From contig LQBI01000024.1 of NCBI GenBank assembly GCA_002030045.1, forward strand, positions 266,848 through 330,847: a stretch of DNA of 64,000 bases, in the 5' to 3' direction. Under the pieces are notes generated by a model. It was not told the origin of the DNA and searched no databases. It saw nothing but the letters and a program-made list of their open reading frames with translations. Made by a program: the position numbers and the translations under genes. Shown here piece by piece: positions 1-9,172 of this stretch (positions are counted from its first letter, which is position 1; every line of letters starts with the position of its first letter). The DNA is from Candidatus Aegiribacteria sp. MLS_C (GTDB lineage Bacteria; Fermentibacterota; Fermentibacteria; Fermentibacterales; JCC-6).

Positions 1-902
1 CTGAACCGCCGTCCCGCGTCGAACTCGCTGTACTCCGGCCGCAGTTCGAGACCGCTGGAAGGTATCTCGCCCAGCCCTCGCCAGCGCCTGTCAGTCACCT
101 GAAAAACCTTTTCCATCAAGCCCATGGCCGAGATGTTGCCCGGCCTGGTGACGACCCTGAGGTACTGGTTCTCCACCCTGTTCGTCCCCTTCTCCAGCTG
201 CGCCACGCACATGTGTATCCCCTCCAGCAGGTCCAGCGGTTCAAAACCTGTCACGACAATGGGCACTCCGTACCTTTCCGTTATGGGTTCGTACTCCCTG
301 TAACCCATCACGGCACAGACGTGGCCCGCCGCCAGAAAACCGTCGACATTGCACTCAGGGCTCGCAAGGATGGCCTCCATCGCCGGCGGAACCAGAACAT
401 GTGACACGAGAAGCGTGAAATTCCGCAGGCCCAGGCTCCTGGCCTGCAGGACGGCGGCGGCCGTAACCGGAGCCGTCGTCTCAAAACCCACGGCGAAGAA
501 AACCACCTGTTTCCCGGGATCGGAAGCGGCCAGTGTGACGGCGTCCATGGGGGAATAGACCATGCGTACGTCCCCTCCGCCTGCTTTCACGCTGAGCAGG
601 TCGACCTCGCTCCCCGGGACCCTCAGCATATCCCCGAAAGAGCAGAGGGTCACTCCTTCTGTTCCGGCGATGGCGATGGCCTGATCGACCAGTTCGACGG
701 GAGTCACGCAGACCGGGCATCCGGGTCCGTGTATGAGGTTCAGGCCGTCGGGCAGCAGCCGGTCGATACCGTACCTGACTATGGTATGTGTCTGCCCGCC
801 GCATACCTCCATGATGTTCCAGTCACGGGTCACCTTTTCCCTGATCAGACGGGAGAACCGCTCCGCGGCACTGCCGTCGCGGTACTCGGATACGAACTTC
901 AA
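1..902 (-). CDS. hypD: HypD, [NiFe] hydrogenase maturation (3' part cut off)
   Basis: HypD is the iron-sulfur scaffold on which, with HypC, the Fe(CN)2CO group of [NiFe] hydrogenases is assembled. About 300 codons are in the window; family members are about 370 residues, so the cysteine-rich C-terminus with cluster ligands lies beyond the left edge. Visible family signatures are [24 protein letters not shown] and GHVCAVMG. The best start is a TTG at 902-900, overlapping the hypC stop as TTGA and preceded by a GGAGG-type ribosome site inside hypC. The overlap implies translational coupling with its partner HypC. Identity is secure; the start codon is inferred. Confidence 0.93.
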   Translation of the reverse strand, partial: MKFVSEYRDGSAAERFSRLIREKVTRDWNIMEVCGGQTHTIVRYGIDRLLPDGLNLIHGPGCPVCVTPVELVDQAIAIAGTEGVTLCSFGDMLRVPGSEVDLLSVKAGGGDVRMVYSPMDAVTLAASDPGKQVVFFAVGFETTAPVTAAAVLQARSLGLRNFTLLVSHVLVPPAMEAILASPECNVDGFLAAGHVCAVMGYREYEPITERYGVPIVVTGFEPLDLLEGIHMCVAQLEKGTNRVENQYLRVVTRPGNISAMGLMEKVFQVTDRRWRGLGEIPSSGLELRPEYSEFDAGRRF

Positions 903-1168
903 ACCCCCTCCGGTCCTTCCCCCAGTTCCTCCATTCCCATTCGGGATATGGTCTCGAGGTAATCGAAAACCTCGAAGGCCTCCTCCTCGTTAAGCCTGCT
1001 GAGGGCAAAACCGGCATGGACTATCACCCAGTCGCCAACCGCCGGATCCCTTATTCCAGCCAGGTTCACCTCTCTCACAACTCCGCCGAAGCTGACCTTT
1101 CCCGTCGTGAAAAGGGGGTCCTCGTCGGCCGTTATCTCCTCGATCCTTCCCGGAACACCAAGACACAT
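899..1168 (-). CDS. hypC: HypC, hydrogenase assembly chaperone
   Basis: This 89-residue protein has the exact HypC N-terminus MCLGVPGRI, in which Cys2 binds the Fe(CN)2CO unit carried between HypD and the hydrogenase large subunit. The downstream [10 protein letters not shown] segment is also typical. It acts in the cytoplasm in complex with HypD, whose gene overlaps its stop codon by four bases. hypF lies 13 bases upstream on the same strand. Length is normal for the family. There is only one HypC-type chaperone here and one hydrogenase large subunit, so it probably serves that enzyme. Confidence 0.95.
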   Translation of the reverse strand: MCLGVPGRIEEITADEDPLFTTGKVSFGGVVREVNLAGIRDPAVGDWVIVHAGFALSRLNEEEAFEVFDYLETISRMGMEELGEGPEGV

Positions 1169-1181
1169 GGGTCCACTCCGT

Positions 1182-3434
1182 TCAGTTATCGCTCGAAGAG
1201 CGAAGGGCGGCCATGACCTGGCCGGGGGCCACTCCCCCGTCGTTTGCGGGGAGCCTCGAATGGAAAACCGGAACGAAGCCCTTCCTCTCCAGCGCGCTGC
1301 AGCAGTTCTCCAGCAGCAGGTCGTTCTGGAAGCATCCTCCAGTCAGGGCGACCTTCTCCTCCCCGGCCCGCTGGGCCACTGCCACCACCACCGCAGCAAG
1401 GGCACTGTGAAACTTAGCCGATATCGTGCCCGGTCTCAAGCCCCCGTGTATATCGTCCAGAATTCCCAGGACCGCAGGTTCCCAGTCCACCACAAGGAGT
1501 TCGCCGTCCTCGGCCAGGCGGAAGGGGTAGGCTTCCTCCGGACAGTCTTTCTCCGCGCAGTGCTGGAGCGCCATGGCCGCCTGGGCCTCGAACTCCGTCT
1601 TCTGGTGAAGGTCGAGAAGGGAAGCCACCGCGTCGAAAAGCCGGCCGGCACTGGAGGTCAGCGGGGAGTTCAGACCTTTCTCCAGCATTGTTTCCAGGAT
1701 CCCGACCTCCTCGGGGGTGAACGCTCCCTCGGGCATGGAACCGGCCGGGTCACGGAGTAGCACCGACAGCAGGCCCAGGGCGGACCTCCTCGGCTCCCTT
1801 GCCGCCGCATCCCCTCCCGGAAGCGGGAAATGCCTGAAACGGGCGAACCTGGAGGGCTGCTGCCCGTTGAAGATGAAGAATTCCCCTCCCCATACCGTTC
1901 CGTCGCCGCCGTAACCTGTGCCATCCCAGGCCACCCCTGTGAGTGGAGGCTCCACTTCCCTGTCTAGCATGCACGAGTAGACATGCGCGATGTGGTGCTG
2001 TACCCTTACGATCTTCAAACCGGATTCCACGGCCCTCCCGGTGGAGAGGTAGTCGGGGTGCATATCGCATGCGACCGCCCGGGGGGCTGCCCTGTAAAGG
2101 TCCTCGATACCGCTCCTGACATCGTCGAAGGCCGCCATGGCCTGAGGGGTCTCCAGATCCCCTATATGCTGACTTACAAATACGTTGTCCCCCACGGAAA
2201 GGGCCAGCGTGTTCTTCAGGTGCGCACCCGTGGCCAGCACTGATGCGCCTCCCCTGGTCCGAAGAGGGAGGGGTGCGTACCCTCTTGCCCTCCTGAGCAT
2301 CATCGGCTCTCCCCTGAACAGCCTCACTATGGAATCGTCCACATGGCGAAGGATGGGCCGGTCGTGCACCAGGAAGAGGTCGGCGATGCCGCGAAGCCTT
2401 ACCAGCGCCTCCCTTTCGTCTGTGCAAATGGGCTCATCGGAGATGTTGCCGCTGGTGGCGACGACCGGAAGGCCTATCTCACTCATGAGGAGGAAATGCA
2501 GGGGCGTGTAGGGCAGCATGACTCCGAACTCCGGATTCCCCGGTGCCACCAGTTCCGATATGCCGGATTCGGTCTCCCTCCTTTCAAGCAGCACTATGGG
2601 CGCCTGGGGGGACCGCAGGAGGGCTTCCTCCCCGGAGGACAGCCTGCATGCCGATCTGACCGAAGGAAGGTCCGGGAACATCATCGCGAAGGGTTTCTTC
2701 ATCCTTCCCTTGCGCTTCCTGAGCCGAAGAAGGGGAGGTTCCATGTCGGACCTGGCCATCAGGTGAAAGCCCCCGAGACCCTTCACGGCCACTATGCTGC
2801 CTTCAAGGATTGCGTGGGCCGCGCACAGGAGGGCATCGTCCCTCTCTGCCAGGATCTCTCCGTCAGCGTCCCATAACTCCAGCTGAGGCCCGCACTCAGG
2901 GCACGCGTTGGGCTGGGCGTGGAAACGCCTGTCCATCGGGTCCTCGTATTCCCTTCTGCATTCCGGGCACATTCTGAAACGGGCCATTGTGGTGGAGGGT
3001 CTGTCGTAGGGTACGGAGCGGATGATGGAATACCTCGGGCCGCAGTTGGTGCAGTTGGTGAAGGGATATCTGAATCTCCTGTCATCGGGGTCCAGCACTT
3101 CCCTCATGCATTCGTCGCATGTGGCGATGTCAGGCAGGACCAGGGTCTCGACCTTGCCCCGGGAGCTGGTCCTTATCTCGAACCCCGAGCCTCCTTCCAG
3201 CGGCAGCTCACGTTCTTCGATCCCGTGGATGATGGACATTGGAGGCTTTCCGGTCCTAAGGCCCAGAAGGAACCTCTCCAGGAAGCTGTCGGAACCTTCT
3301 ACCTCGACCTCCACACCGCCGGAGGTGTTAGAGACCCAGCCGGCGAGGCCCAGTCCCGTCGCGAGACGGTACACAAAGGGACGGAAGCCCACACCCTGGA
3401 CAGCTCCGACTATCTCCAGCCTTACTCTGCGCAT
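1182..3434 (-). CDS. hypF: HypF, carbamoyltransferase for hydrogenase CN ligands
   Basis: HypF converts carbamoyl phosphate to a carbamoyl adenylate and passes the carbamoyl group to HypE for cyanide ligand synthesis. The 750-residue protein has the full architecture: an acylphosphatase domain (about residues 3-90, GAVQGVGFRPFVYR), two zinc-finger pairs (about 107-180, CDECMREV, CTNCGP, CPECRREY, CPECGP), a YrdC-like domain (about 200-380), and a Kae1-like carbamoyltransferase domain with VQHHIAHVYSC and ALTGGCFQNDLL. It is divergent from hypA-hypB, with about 116 bases between the starts. hypE, its partner, is not in the window and may lie beyond hypD. Confidence 0.97.
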   Translation of the reverse strand: MRRVRLEIVGAVQGVGFRPFVYRLATGLGLAGWVSNTSGGVEVEVEGSDSFLERFLLGLRTGKPPMSIIHGIEERELPLEGGSGFEIRTSSRGKVETLVLPDIATCDECMREVLDPDDRRFRYPFTNCTNCGPRYSIIRSVPYDRPSTTMARFRMCPECRREYEDPMDRRFHAQPNACPECGPQLELWDADGEILAERDDALLCAAHAILEGSIVAVKGLGGFHLMARSDMEPPLLRLRKRKGRMKKPFAMMFPDLPSVRSACRLSSGEEALLRSPQAPIVLLERRETESGISELVAPGNPEFGVMLPYTPLHFLLMSEIGLPVVATSGNISDEPICTDEREALVRLRGIADLFLVHDRPILRHVDDSIVRLFRGEPMMLRRARGYAPLPLRTRGGASVLATGAHLKNTLALSVGDNVFVSQHIGDLETPQAMAAFDDVRSGIEDLYRAAPRAVACDMHPDYLSTGRAVESGLKIVRVQHHIAHVYSCMLDREVEPPLTGVAWDGTGYGGDGTVWGGEFFIFNGQQPSRFARFRHFPLPGGDAAAREPRRSALGLLSVLLRDPAGSMPEGAFTPEEVGILETMLEKGLNSPLTSSAGRLFDAVASLLDLHQKTEFEAQAAMALQHCAEKDCPEEAYPFRLAEDGELLVVDWEPAVLGILDDIHGGLRPGTISAKFHSALAAVVVAVAQRAGEEKVALTGGCFQNDLLLENCCSALERKGFVPVFHSRLPANDGGVAPGQVMAALRSSSDN

Positions 3435-3465
3435 CTTCGTCTCTCCGGAACCGGAAGTACCGTTA

Positions 3466-3493
3466 TTGACATAGTTTTCGAAGGTTATATTCT
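3466..3493 (+). promoter_or_regulatory. Predicted sigma70-type promoter for hypA-hypB
   Basis: TTGACA (3466-3471) and TATTCT (3488-3493) are separated by 16 bases in the hypF/hypA divergent region, about 57 bases upstream of the hypA GTG start. The -35 hexamer is a perfect match and the -10 matches 4 of 6. Prediction only. Confidence 0.5.
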
Positions 3494-3550
3494 ACCACTC
3501 TGAACTCCACGGGACCACATTCGTTCCCGCCGGTGAAAGGACGGCTCCCA

Positions 3551-3898
3551 GTGCACGAGATGTCGATGGCAAAGGACATGACCAGAATAATAGGCAGGAC
3601 CCTGGGCAGGAAGGTGAACCTGGAGAGGGTCAACGTAACCGTCGGACCGCTGTCCGGCATCAGCCCCGAATCTCTGCGCTTCTGCTTCACGGAGATAGCC
3701 CGCATGGAGGGGTTCGGAGAACCGGAACTGGTGATAACCACCACGGAGGCCAGAATGGTATGTCTCGAATGCGGCCACGAGTACAGCGCGTCGGACTTCT
3801 ACCAGTGCTGTCCCGTGTGCGGTTCCATCAGCAGGCGGATACTGTCGGGCAGGGAGTTAACGGTCGACAGCGTGGAGATAGAGGATTCCGCGGAATAA
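3551..3898 (+). CDS. hypA: HypA, nickel insertion protein
   Basis: HypA is the zinc-containing nickel metallochaperone that works with HypB to insert Ni into the hydrogenase large subunit. I place the start at GTG 3551, giving (M/V)HEMSMAKDM, because HypA needs His2 as a nickel ligand and an AAAGGA ribosome site lies about 9 bases upstream; the 115-residue product matches the family. A structural zinc site is visible as CLECG followed by CCPVCG. A longer reading from 3533 would bury His2 and is less likely. hypB follows 17 bases downstream on the same strand. Confidence 0.93.
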   Translation: MHEMSMAKDMTRIIGRTLGRKVNLERVNVTVGPLSGISPESLRFCFTEIARMEGFGEPELVITTTEARMVCLECGHEYSASDFYQCCPVCGSISRRILSGRELTVDSVEIEDSAE

Positions 3899-3915
3899 CC
3901 GATTGGACGGCGAAT

Positions 3916-4581
3916 ATGTACGATAATGATGCCGACAGGAGGATAGACATCTCCGAACCGGTGATGAGCAGGAACGATCGATTCGCGGCAGAAAACAGGA
4001 AGTTCCTCACGGACAGGAACATATACACACTGAACCTGATAAGTTCACCCGGAGCGGGAAAGACGACGGTGCTGGAGGTAATGGCACGTTTCTTCGGCCC
4101 CGGAATGGCGGTGATAGAGGGTGACGTGCAGACCAGGCGTGATGCCGAGAGGATCGAAAGGGCGGGATGCAGGGCCTGGCAGATAGAGACGGGAGGCGCA
4201 TGCCACCTTGACGCACAGGCGGTCGGAAATGCCCTTGAACACATGGAAATGGAAGACGGGACCGTCAGGCTGCTGGCCATCGAGAACGTGGGCAACCTCA
4301 TATGCCCCTCCGGCTACTTCCTGGGAGAGGACATGAGGATAGGTCTCCTCTCCATTCCCGAGGGTGACGACAAGGTGCTCAAGTACCCTAGCCTCTTCAG
4401 CACGGTGGACGTCCTGCTGATCAACAAGATGGACCTCGTACCTCATCTCGACTTCGACGTGGACAGGGTCGTGGAGGAGTGCAGGAGCCTCAATCCGGAC
4501 GTGACCGTGTTCACGGTCTCCGCAAGGACCGGAGAGGGAATGGAGGAGTTCTGCGGCTTCGTGGAGTCGAACATTTCCTGA
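3916..4581 (+). CDS. hypB: HypB, nickel-delivery GTPase
   Basis: HypB is the SIMIBI-class GTPase that drives nickel transfer with HypA. The 221-residue protein shows the P-loop SSPGAGKTT near residues 43-51, the switch segment IEGDVQTRRDAERI and the guanine-specificity motif NKMDL. It lacks the His-rich nickel-storage stretch seen in some bacterial HypB proteins, like the short archaeal-type versions. The start at ATG 3916 was chosen because a longer in-frame reading would overlap hypA out of frame. hypA and hypB form a two-gene unit ending only 36 bases from the convergent glycyl radical enzyme gene. Confidence 0.95.
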   Translation: MYDNDADRRIDISEPVMSRNDRFAAENRKFLTDRNIYTLNLISSPGAGKTTVLEVMARFFGPGMAVIEGDVQTRRDAERIERAGCRAWQIETGGACHLDAQAVGNALEHMEMEDGTVRLLAIENVGNLICPSGYFLGEDMRIGLLSIPEGDDKVLKYPSLFSTVDVLLINKMDLVPHLDFDVDRVVEECRSLNPDVTVFTVSARTGEGMEEFCGFVESNIS

Positions 4582-4617
4582 GGACCCTTCCCGCGAACCG
4601 ATCGACCCTGTGCGTGG

Positions 4618-6972
4618 TCAGCCGCCGTGGGCGGTCCTCCTCATTATCTCGTCCTGAAGCTCCCTGGTGAGATCGCAGAAGTAGTCGCTGTAACCGGCGA
4701 CTCTCACTATCAGGCTGCCGTAATCCTCCGGGGCGTTCTGTGCTGCGAGGAGGGTCTCCCTGTCCACGACGTTGAGCTGGACATGGTGACCGCCCAGCCT
4801 GAAGTAGGTCCTGATCAGGGCCGCCAGCTTCGATCGCTCCTCATCGGTCTCCAGCATTCCCGGAAGGAACTTCTGATTGAGAAGGGTCCCGCCGGTCCTG
4901 GAATGGTCAAGCCTGGAGGCGGAGAGCAGGACCGCCGTAGGACCGTTCCTGTCGGTTCCCTGCACGGGGGATATGCCTTCAGAGAGCGGTCTTCCCGCCC
5001 TCCTTCCATCGGGAGTGGCTCCGGTCACGCTTCCGAAGTACACATGGACGGTAGTCGGAAGGAAGTTGATATGGTATTCCCCTCCCCTTCCGTTGGGTCT
5101 TCCGTCGACGGCGGCCAGACAGATGTCCTGTACGGGGCGGATGAAACGGTCCACCCCGGGATCGTCGTTACCGTACCTCGGAGTCCTGTTCCAGAGCATC
5201 TGCCTGGTGGCCTCCCTTCCCCGGAAATCACATGAGATGCTTTCCAGGAGCTGCTTCATGGTCATTGTGCCGCCCGGGGCGAACACATGATGCTCCACTG
5301 CCGATATGCTGTCCAGAAGAGTTCCCAGACCTACGAACTGTATATATGTGGTGTTGTACCTGGCCCCTCCCTGGTGATAGTCCAGCCCCCTGTCGATGCA
5401 GTCTTCTATCAGCAGCGACAGGAATGGAGCCGGCATCTCCGCAGCGTAGAGGTTCTCGATGTAGTCGTTCCCCTTCATCTTTATGTCCGCAAAATGCCTG
5501 ACCTGTTCCTCGAAAGCCTTCAGGAGACCATCAACGCTCGCAAATCCAACGGGATCGGCAGTGGGTTTCCCCAGCATTCTTCCAGTGGAAGGGTCCCTTC
5601 CGGAATCAAGTGTGATCTCCAGTATCTTCACGAGGTTGAAATAGCCCGACAGGTTGTAGTTCTCCATGCCGAAGACCCCCACCTCCACGCATCCGCTGGA
5701 TCCCCCCAGGAGAGCGTCGGAGAGGCTCTTGCCCTGGTTCAGGAGTTCCTTCAGTATCATGTCCGCGTTGAATATGGAGGGCTGTCCGAAACCCGCCTTC
5801 ACCATCTCCAGGGCCCTGTCCAGGAAGGCCGGTTCCGTAGCCTCCCCTATCTGCACCGAGAGGCTGGGCTGCAGAAGGCGCATCTCCTGTGCCACGTCCA
5901 CTATCAGGTAGGACAGCTCGCTGACTCCGCTGGAACCGTCGGGCGCCAGGCCTCCGGTGTTTATCTGGGCGAAATCCGTGTAGGTGCTGCTTTCCATTGC
6001 CGTGACACCGACCTTGGGCGGGGCCGGCTGGTTGTTGAACTTGATCCAGAGGCACTGCAGGAGTTCCCTTGCCGTTTCCGGAGTAAGGATGCCCTTCTGC
6101 AGGTCCCTGAGGTAAAAGGGCAGGAGATGCTGGTCCAGCTTTCCCGGACTGAAGGAATCCCAGGGATTCAGCTCGGTGGTCACTCCCAGGTGGACGAACC
6201 AGTAGTACTGTACGGCTTCCCGGAAGGTGGATGGTGCGTTCCTGGGCACCCTGGAGCAGACCGAGGAGATCTGCAGGAGTTCCAGCCTCCGTGCGGGATC
6301 GGGTTCCGAGTGGGAGAGCTGGAGGGCTTTCAGGGAGTACCTTTCGGCGAACAGCATCAGGCTCTCGGCGCACATGTCCATGGCCGTCAGCTGAAGCCTT
6401 CTCTTCCTGTCGCCGCCTGCCTCCTCCATGGCTCGGGCTATGCTCCTCCTGATATCCTCCATGCCCATGCTGTATATGCTGCCGCCGAGGACGGTATGAC
6501 CGGGGGACCTCTGCTCCATGAACTCCGTGAAGACACCGGCTCCGTAGCATTCGAGCCATTCGCTGCTCATGCCTTCGAAGATCCTGTCCCGCATGGAGAT
6601 TCCCTTCCAGAAGGGAATGATCCTGTCCCTGAATACTTCCATCGTCTCCCGGCTTACCCGGTACGGTATCTTCTTCCTCGTGTCCAGGAGTTCCAGGTCG
6701 GCCATGGAGTGACAGCAGAGTTCCGGATAAGTTGGCACGGACTTGGGACATATGCCCTTCTCCCCCACGATCAGTTCATGGTCCCCGATGTAGAGAAACC
6801 TGCTGTCCAGGAGGTGGTGGAAGACCTTCGCCCTGGCCAGCGGAGGAGGGAGATCACGGGCGCACGGCTTGCGGTAGAAGTCGGTGACCAGCACCGCCCT
6901 CTCCGGAGATATGAAGGCTGATGTCTCTATACTCTCATCCCTGAGCCTCTTCACTCGATCCGACATCGGCAT
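4618..6972 (-). CDS. Glycyl radical enzyme, hydroxyproline-dehydratase-like clade
   Basis: This 784-residue enzyme of the pyruvate formate-lyase/diol dehydratase superfamily has a single catalytic cysteine motif GSSGCVEVG (Cys428, Glu430) and the glycyl radical loop VRVAGYSDYF with Gly760. A Cys-Glu pair, rather than the Cys-Cys of pyruvate formate-lyase, points to an eliminase or dehydratase. The segment after the cysteine (GVFGMENYNLSGY) recalls trans-4-hydroxyproline dehydratases from memory, but a Val replaces the usual Thr after GCVE, so the substrate is open. Its activase gene ends exactly where this gene begins, so the two are coupled. It sits inside the hydrogenase maturation cluster, an unexpected neighbourhood. 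No downstream pathway genes for hydroxyproline, choline or glycerol are visible. A second ATG six bases in could also be the start. Confidence 0.9.
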   Translation of the reverse strand: MPMSDRVKRLRDESIETSAFISPERAVLVTDFYRKPCARDLPPPLARAKVFHHLLDSRFLYIGDHELIVGEKGICPKSVPTYPELCCHSMADLELLDTRKKIPYRVSRETMEVFRDRIIPFWKGISMRDRIFEGMSSEWLECYGAGVFTEFMEQRSPGHTVLGGSIYSMGMEDIRRSIARAMEEAGGDRKRRLQLTAMDMCAESLMLFAERYSLKALQLSHSEPDPARRLELLQISSVCSRVPRNAPSTFREAVQYYWFVHLGVTTELNPWDSFSPGKLDQHLLPFYLRDLQKGILTPETARELLQCLWIKFNNQPAPPKVGVTAMESSTYTDFAQINTGGLAPDGSSGVSELSYLIVDVAQEMRLLQPSLSVQIGEATEPAFLDRALEMVKAGFGQPSIFNADMILKELLNQGKSLSDALLGGSSGCVEVGVFGMENYNLSGYFNLVKILEITLDSGRDPSTGRMLGKPTADPVGFASVDGLLKAFEEQVRHFADIKMKGNDYIENLYAAEMPAPFLSLLIEDCIDRGLDYHQGGARYNTTYIQFVGLGTLLDSISAVEHHVFAPGGTMTMKQLLESISCDFRGREATRQMLWNRTPRYGNDDPGVDRFIRPVQDICLAAVDGRPNGRGGEYHINFLPTTVHVYFGSVTGATPDGRRAGRPLSEGISPVQGTDRNGPTAVLLSASRLDHSRTGGTLLNQKFLPGMLETDEERSKLAALIRTYFRLGGHHVQLNVVDRETLLAAQNAPEDYGSLIVRVAGYSDYFCDLTRELQDEIMRRTAHGG

Positions 6973-7890
6973 TCAGTTCCCCCTGGCCGTGAGGACTCCG
7001 GCTTCCCTCAGGAAATCCAGGGCACGAATGATGCCAAGTCCCTCATCCGGATCAGGTCCTTCCGGAGGTGGGAGGCCCAGACGGGAATACTTGTCCCTCC
7101 ATGACGAATGGTAGGGCAGAAGCTGCAGGTCCGGCATCAGCGGAAGTCCAAGAAGGAATTCCGCAACCAGCTGCAGGTTCCTTTCGGTATCGGTAATTCC
7201 TGGAATCACGGGCATTCTCAGTATGAATGCCGAGCCGCTTCCGGCCAGCAGGCGGATGTTGTCGAGCACCCTCGACGCATCCCCGCCGGTATAGTGCAGC
7301 ATCTCCCCGTCGTCGACCAGCTTGATGTCACAGAGCATCAGGTCCGCCAGGCGTGACACCCTCATGAACACTTCCTCGGGCGCGCAGCAGGACGTATCCA
7401 CCGCCGTGTGTATGCCCCTGTCCCTGCATTCGACCAGTATTTCCTCCAGGAAGTCGGCCTGCAGTAGAGGCTCCCCTCCCGAGAAGGTCACGCCCCCTCC
7501 TGAGGTTCCGTAGAACGGAATATCCCTTTCGACCAGGTCCATCACTTCGGTCGGAGTGGCGTCCATGCCTGCGATCTCCCTTGCGGCAGCCGGGCAGCCT
7601 TCCACGCAGATGCCGCAGAGATCACACCTTTCCATGCATATCCTGGACGGATCCTTCGGATCTATGGCTCCGGATGGACAGACGGAAGCGCAGTTCCCGC
7701 ACCCTATGCACCTGGAAGCCATGAACACCATCTGGGGAACTGAGAGAATACCCTCAGGGTTGTGACACCAGTGGCACGAAAGCGGGCAGCCCTTGAGGAA
7801 GACCGTGGTCCTGATCCCGGGACCGTCGTGTACGGAGTACCTCTTGAACTGGAAGACTCTAGCTTTCATCGAGCCGGTAGATTTCCTCAA
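6973..7890 (-). CDS. Glycyl radical enzyme activase (radical SAM)
   Basis: This activase installs the glycyl radical in the adjacent enzyme using S-adenosylmethionine and a [4Fe-4S] cluster. The radical SAM motif is CPLSCHWC (Cys35, Cys39, Cys42; C-x3-C-x2-C). A two-cluster ferredoxin insert follows (CIGCGNCASVCP and CDLCGICVEGCP), as in activases of the diol dehydratase and decarboxylase type and unlike the short PflA. Further family signs are YSVHDGPGIRTTVF and FSGGEPLLQ. I use the TTG at 7890 because an AGGAGG site lies five bases upstream; an in-frame ATG seven codons later is the alternative. The stop abuts the start of the glycyl radical enzyme. Confidence 0.93.
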   Translation of the reverse strand: MRKSTGSMKARVFQFKRYSVHDGPGIRTTVFLKGCPLSCHWCHNPEGILSVPQMVFMASRCIGCGNCASVCPSGAIDPKDPSRICMERCDLCGICVEGCPAAAREIAGMDATPTEVMDLVERDIPFYGTSGGGVTFSGGEPLLQADFLEEILVECRDRGIHTAVDTSCCAPEEVFMRVSRLADLMLCDIKLVDDGEMLHYTGGDASRVLDNIRLLAGSGSAFILRMPVIPGITDTERNLQLVAEFLLGLPLMPDLQLLPYHSSWRDKYSRLGLPPPEGPDPDEGLGIIRALDFLREAGVLTARGN

Positions 7891-7923
7891 ATGATCCTCC
7901 TGAACGAAGATTTAGAGGGAATA

Positions 7924-8469
7924 CTATTCGGAACTCTTCCCGGGCCTGGTCCTCTCCATGCGACAGAGCGAGGCGAGCCTTTCGGAAACTGTATCCAGCA
8001 GTCCCTCGAGCTTCGGTGACAGCGGCGCTCCCAGATCGAGGCAGGCGGGTTGGACGGCCAGCAGGAAGACCTCCGCTCCTGTCTCCTGTCGTATCCTGTC
8101 CATGACTAGAGCGGGTGAGAGCGTGTGCGTAGTAAAACCCGTGCTTTCCAGGAGGTCCTGCCTGCGAAGGAGTTCCAGGGTTCCGATATCCCTGTCGAGG
8201 TGCACCGCGTCGATGATGACCACCGTGTCCGGCTGCAACCTCGATACCTTTCCTATGTAGTTCTCCGGGACCGTACCGGCATCCACGGCATCAAGTCCGA
8301 AGCCCGCGAGCCTTTCCGCCAGACAGGGTCCGATACCGTCATCACCCCGGAGAACGTTGCCTACCCCCATGAAAACGATCCTGCCGCGCAGGGCATCGGT
8401 CAGCAGTTCCTCAAATTCCCCGGGGGGACCGCTTTCGGTTATCTGGTCCAATGTAACCGCTTCAGACAA
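7924..8469 (-). CDS. hycI: HycI-type hydrogenase maturation protease
   Basis: This M52-family endopeptidase removes the C-terminal tail of the hydrogenase large subunit after nickel insertion. Signatures are VGNVLRGDDGIGP near residue 36, AGTVPENYIGK, IIDAVHL and THTLSP; the order and the LLAVQP segment resemble E. coli HycI, which processes a group 4 hydrogenase. The large subunit at 14956-16140 has a 35-residue tail after its last metal-binding motif and is the obvious substrate. The 5' end is uncertain: the listed start is a TTG at 8469. The N-terminal extension before the VGN motif looks real. Confidence 0.9.
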   Translation of the reverse strand: MSEAVTLDQITESGPPGEFEELLTDALRGRIVFMGVGNVLRGDDGIGPCLAERLAGFGLDAVDAGTVPENYIGKVSRLQPDTVVIIDAVHLDRDIGTLELLRRQDLLESTGFTTHTLSPALVMDRIRQETGAEVFLLAVQPACLDLGAPLSPKLEGLLDTVSERLASLCRMERTRPGKSSE

Positions 8470-8545
8470 TTCCGCCTGCGGGGCACTGAATCACTGTGAC
8501 CCGGACCCTGCTTCATCTTAAAAGGTGAAGATGGCTGTATCCGGC

Positions 8546-9160
8546 CTATTCCTCGTAGGTGGCGGTCTTGCGGCGGCATTCTGCGCAGAGGATCTTGACC
8601 CTGTCCGACCGGCCTTTGTCGGCGAGGACAGCCTGGATGTTGTCGTCCGCCAGTCCCAGTTCCCTGAGCCTGGTCAAGTAGAGCGTGGGATTCGAGAAGG
8701 AAAGCTCGCCAAGCTTCTCGGCGATCCAGATAAGATGATCCCTGGTGGCGATGACATCGCCGCATACCTCACAGAGCTGAAGCTCCTTCTCTATGGTTTC
8801 GAAGGCCTTGCTCCTGTCGAAGTAGGAGAGTTCCCACTTGTTGCCGAGGACTATGGCCTTGTCCCCCGGGTCCCTTATGCAGGAATCCTGGCAGACTCCG
8901 CAGAAAATGCAGTCGTCCGTGTAGTGGATCATGACCCTCATGGGGACATCACCATCCAGCCTGTCCTCGTGCGCGATGGCGCCAGAAGGACATGCCTCCT
9001 CGCATGCGAGACAGCCCAGGCATTTGTCCTGGTCGAACTCCGGCTGGCCCCGGAAGTTGGGGTGAGGAACGTGGGGTTCGGCGGGGAAACTAGATGTGTA
9101 CGGCCCTTTTACGAGGGCCTTTATCGCTTCTGCAAGTTCTCTTACCTTTGGATACTTCAT
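8546..9160 (-). CDS. NuoI/MbhN-like two-cluster ferredoxin subunit
   Basis: This 204-residue peripheral subunit probably carries electrons from external ferredoxin to the hydrogenase small subunit. Two [4Fe-4S] motifs are present: CLGCLACEEAC (Cys47/50/53/57) and CIFCGVCQDSC (Cys84/87/90/94). A second paired-cysteine element, C130-x2-C133 and C192-x2-C195, looks like a zinc ribbon, as in formate hydrogenlyase HycF/HyfH-type proteins. It lies after mrpG, far from the other hydrogenase subunits but in the same operon direction, 12 bases from mrpG. It is the subunit equivalent to MbhN of membrane-bound hydrogenase. Confidence 0.9.
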   Translation of the reverse strand: MKYPKVRELAEAIKALVKGPYTSSFPAEPHVPHPNFRGQPEFDQDKCLGCLACEEACPSGAIAHEDRLDGDVPMRVMIHYTDDCIFCGVCQDSCIRDPGDKAIVLGNKWELSYFDRSKAFETIEKELQLCEVCGDVIATRDHLIWIAEKLGELSFSNPTLYLTRLRELGLADDNIQAVLADKGRSDRVKILCAECRRKTATYEE

Positions 9161-9172
9161 ATTCCCATCCGC

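Noticed and set aside
5287-6921. 544-codon open frame on the plus strand
   Set aside because: It lies wholly opposite the glycyl radical enzyme gene, has no family motif and arises from GC-rich codon bias.
4618-6972. Pyruvate formate-lyase
   Set aside because: The active site is a single Cys with Glu (GCVE), not the Cys-Cys pair of pyruvate formate-lyase.
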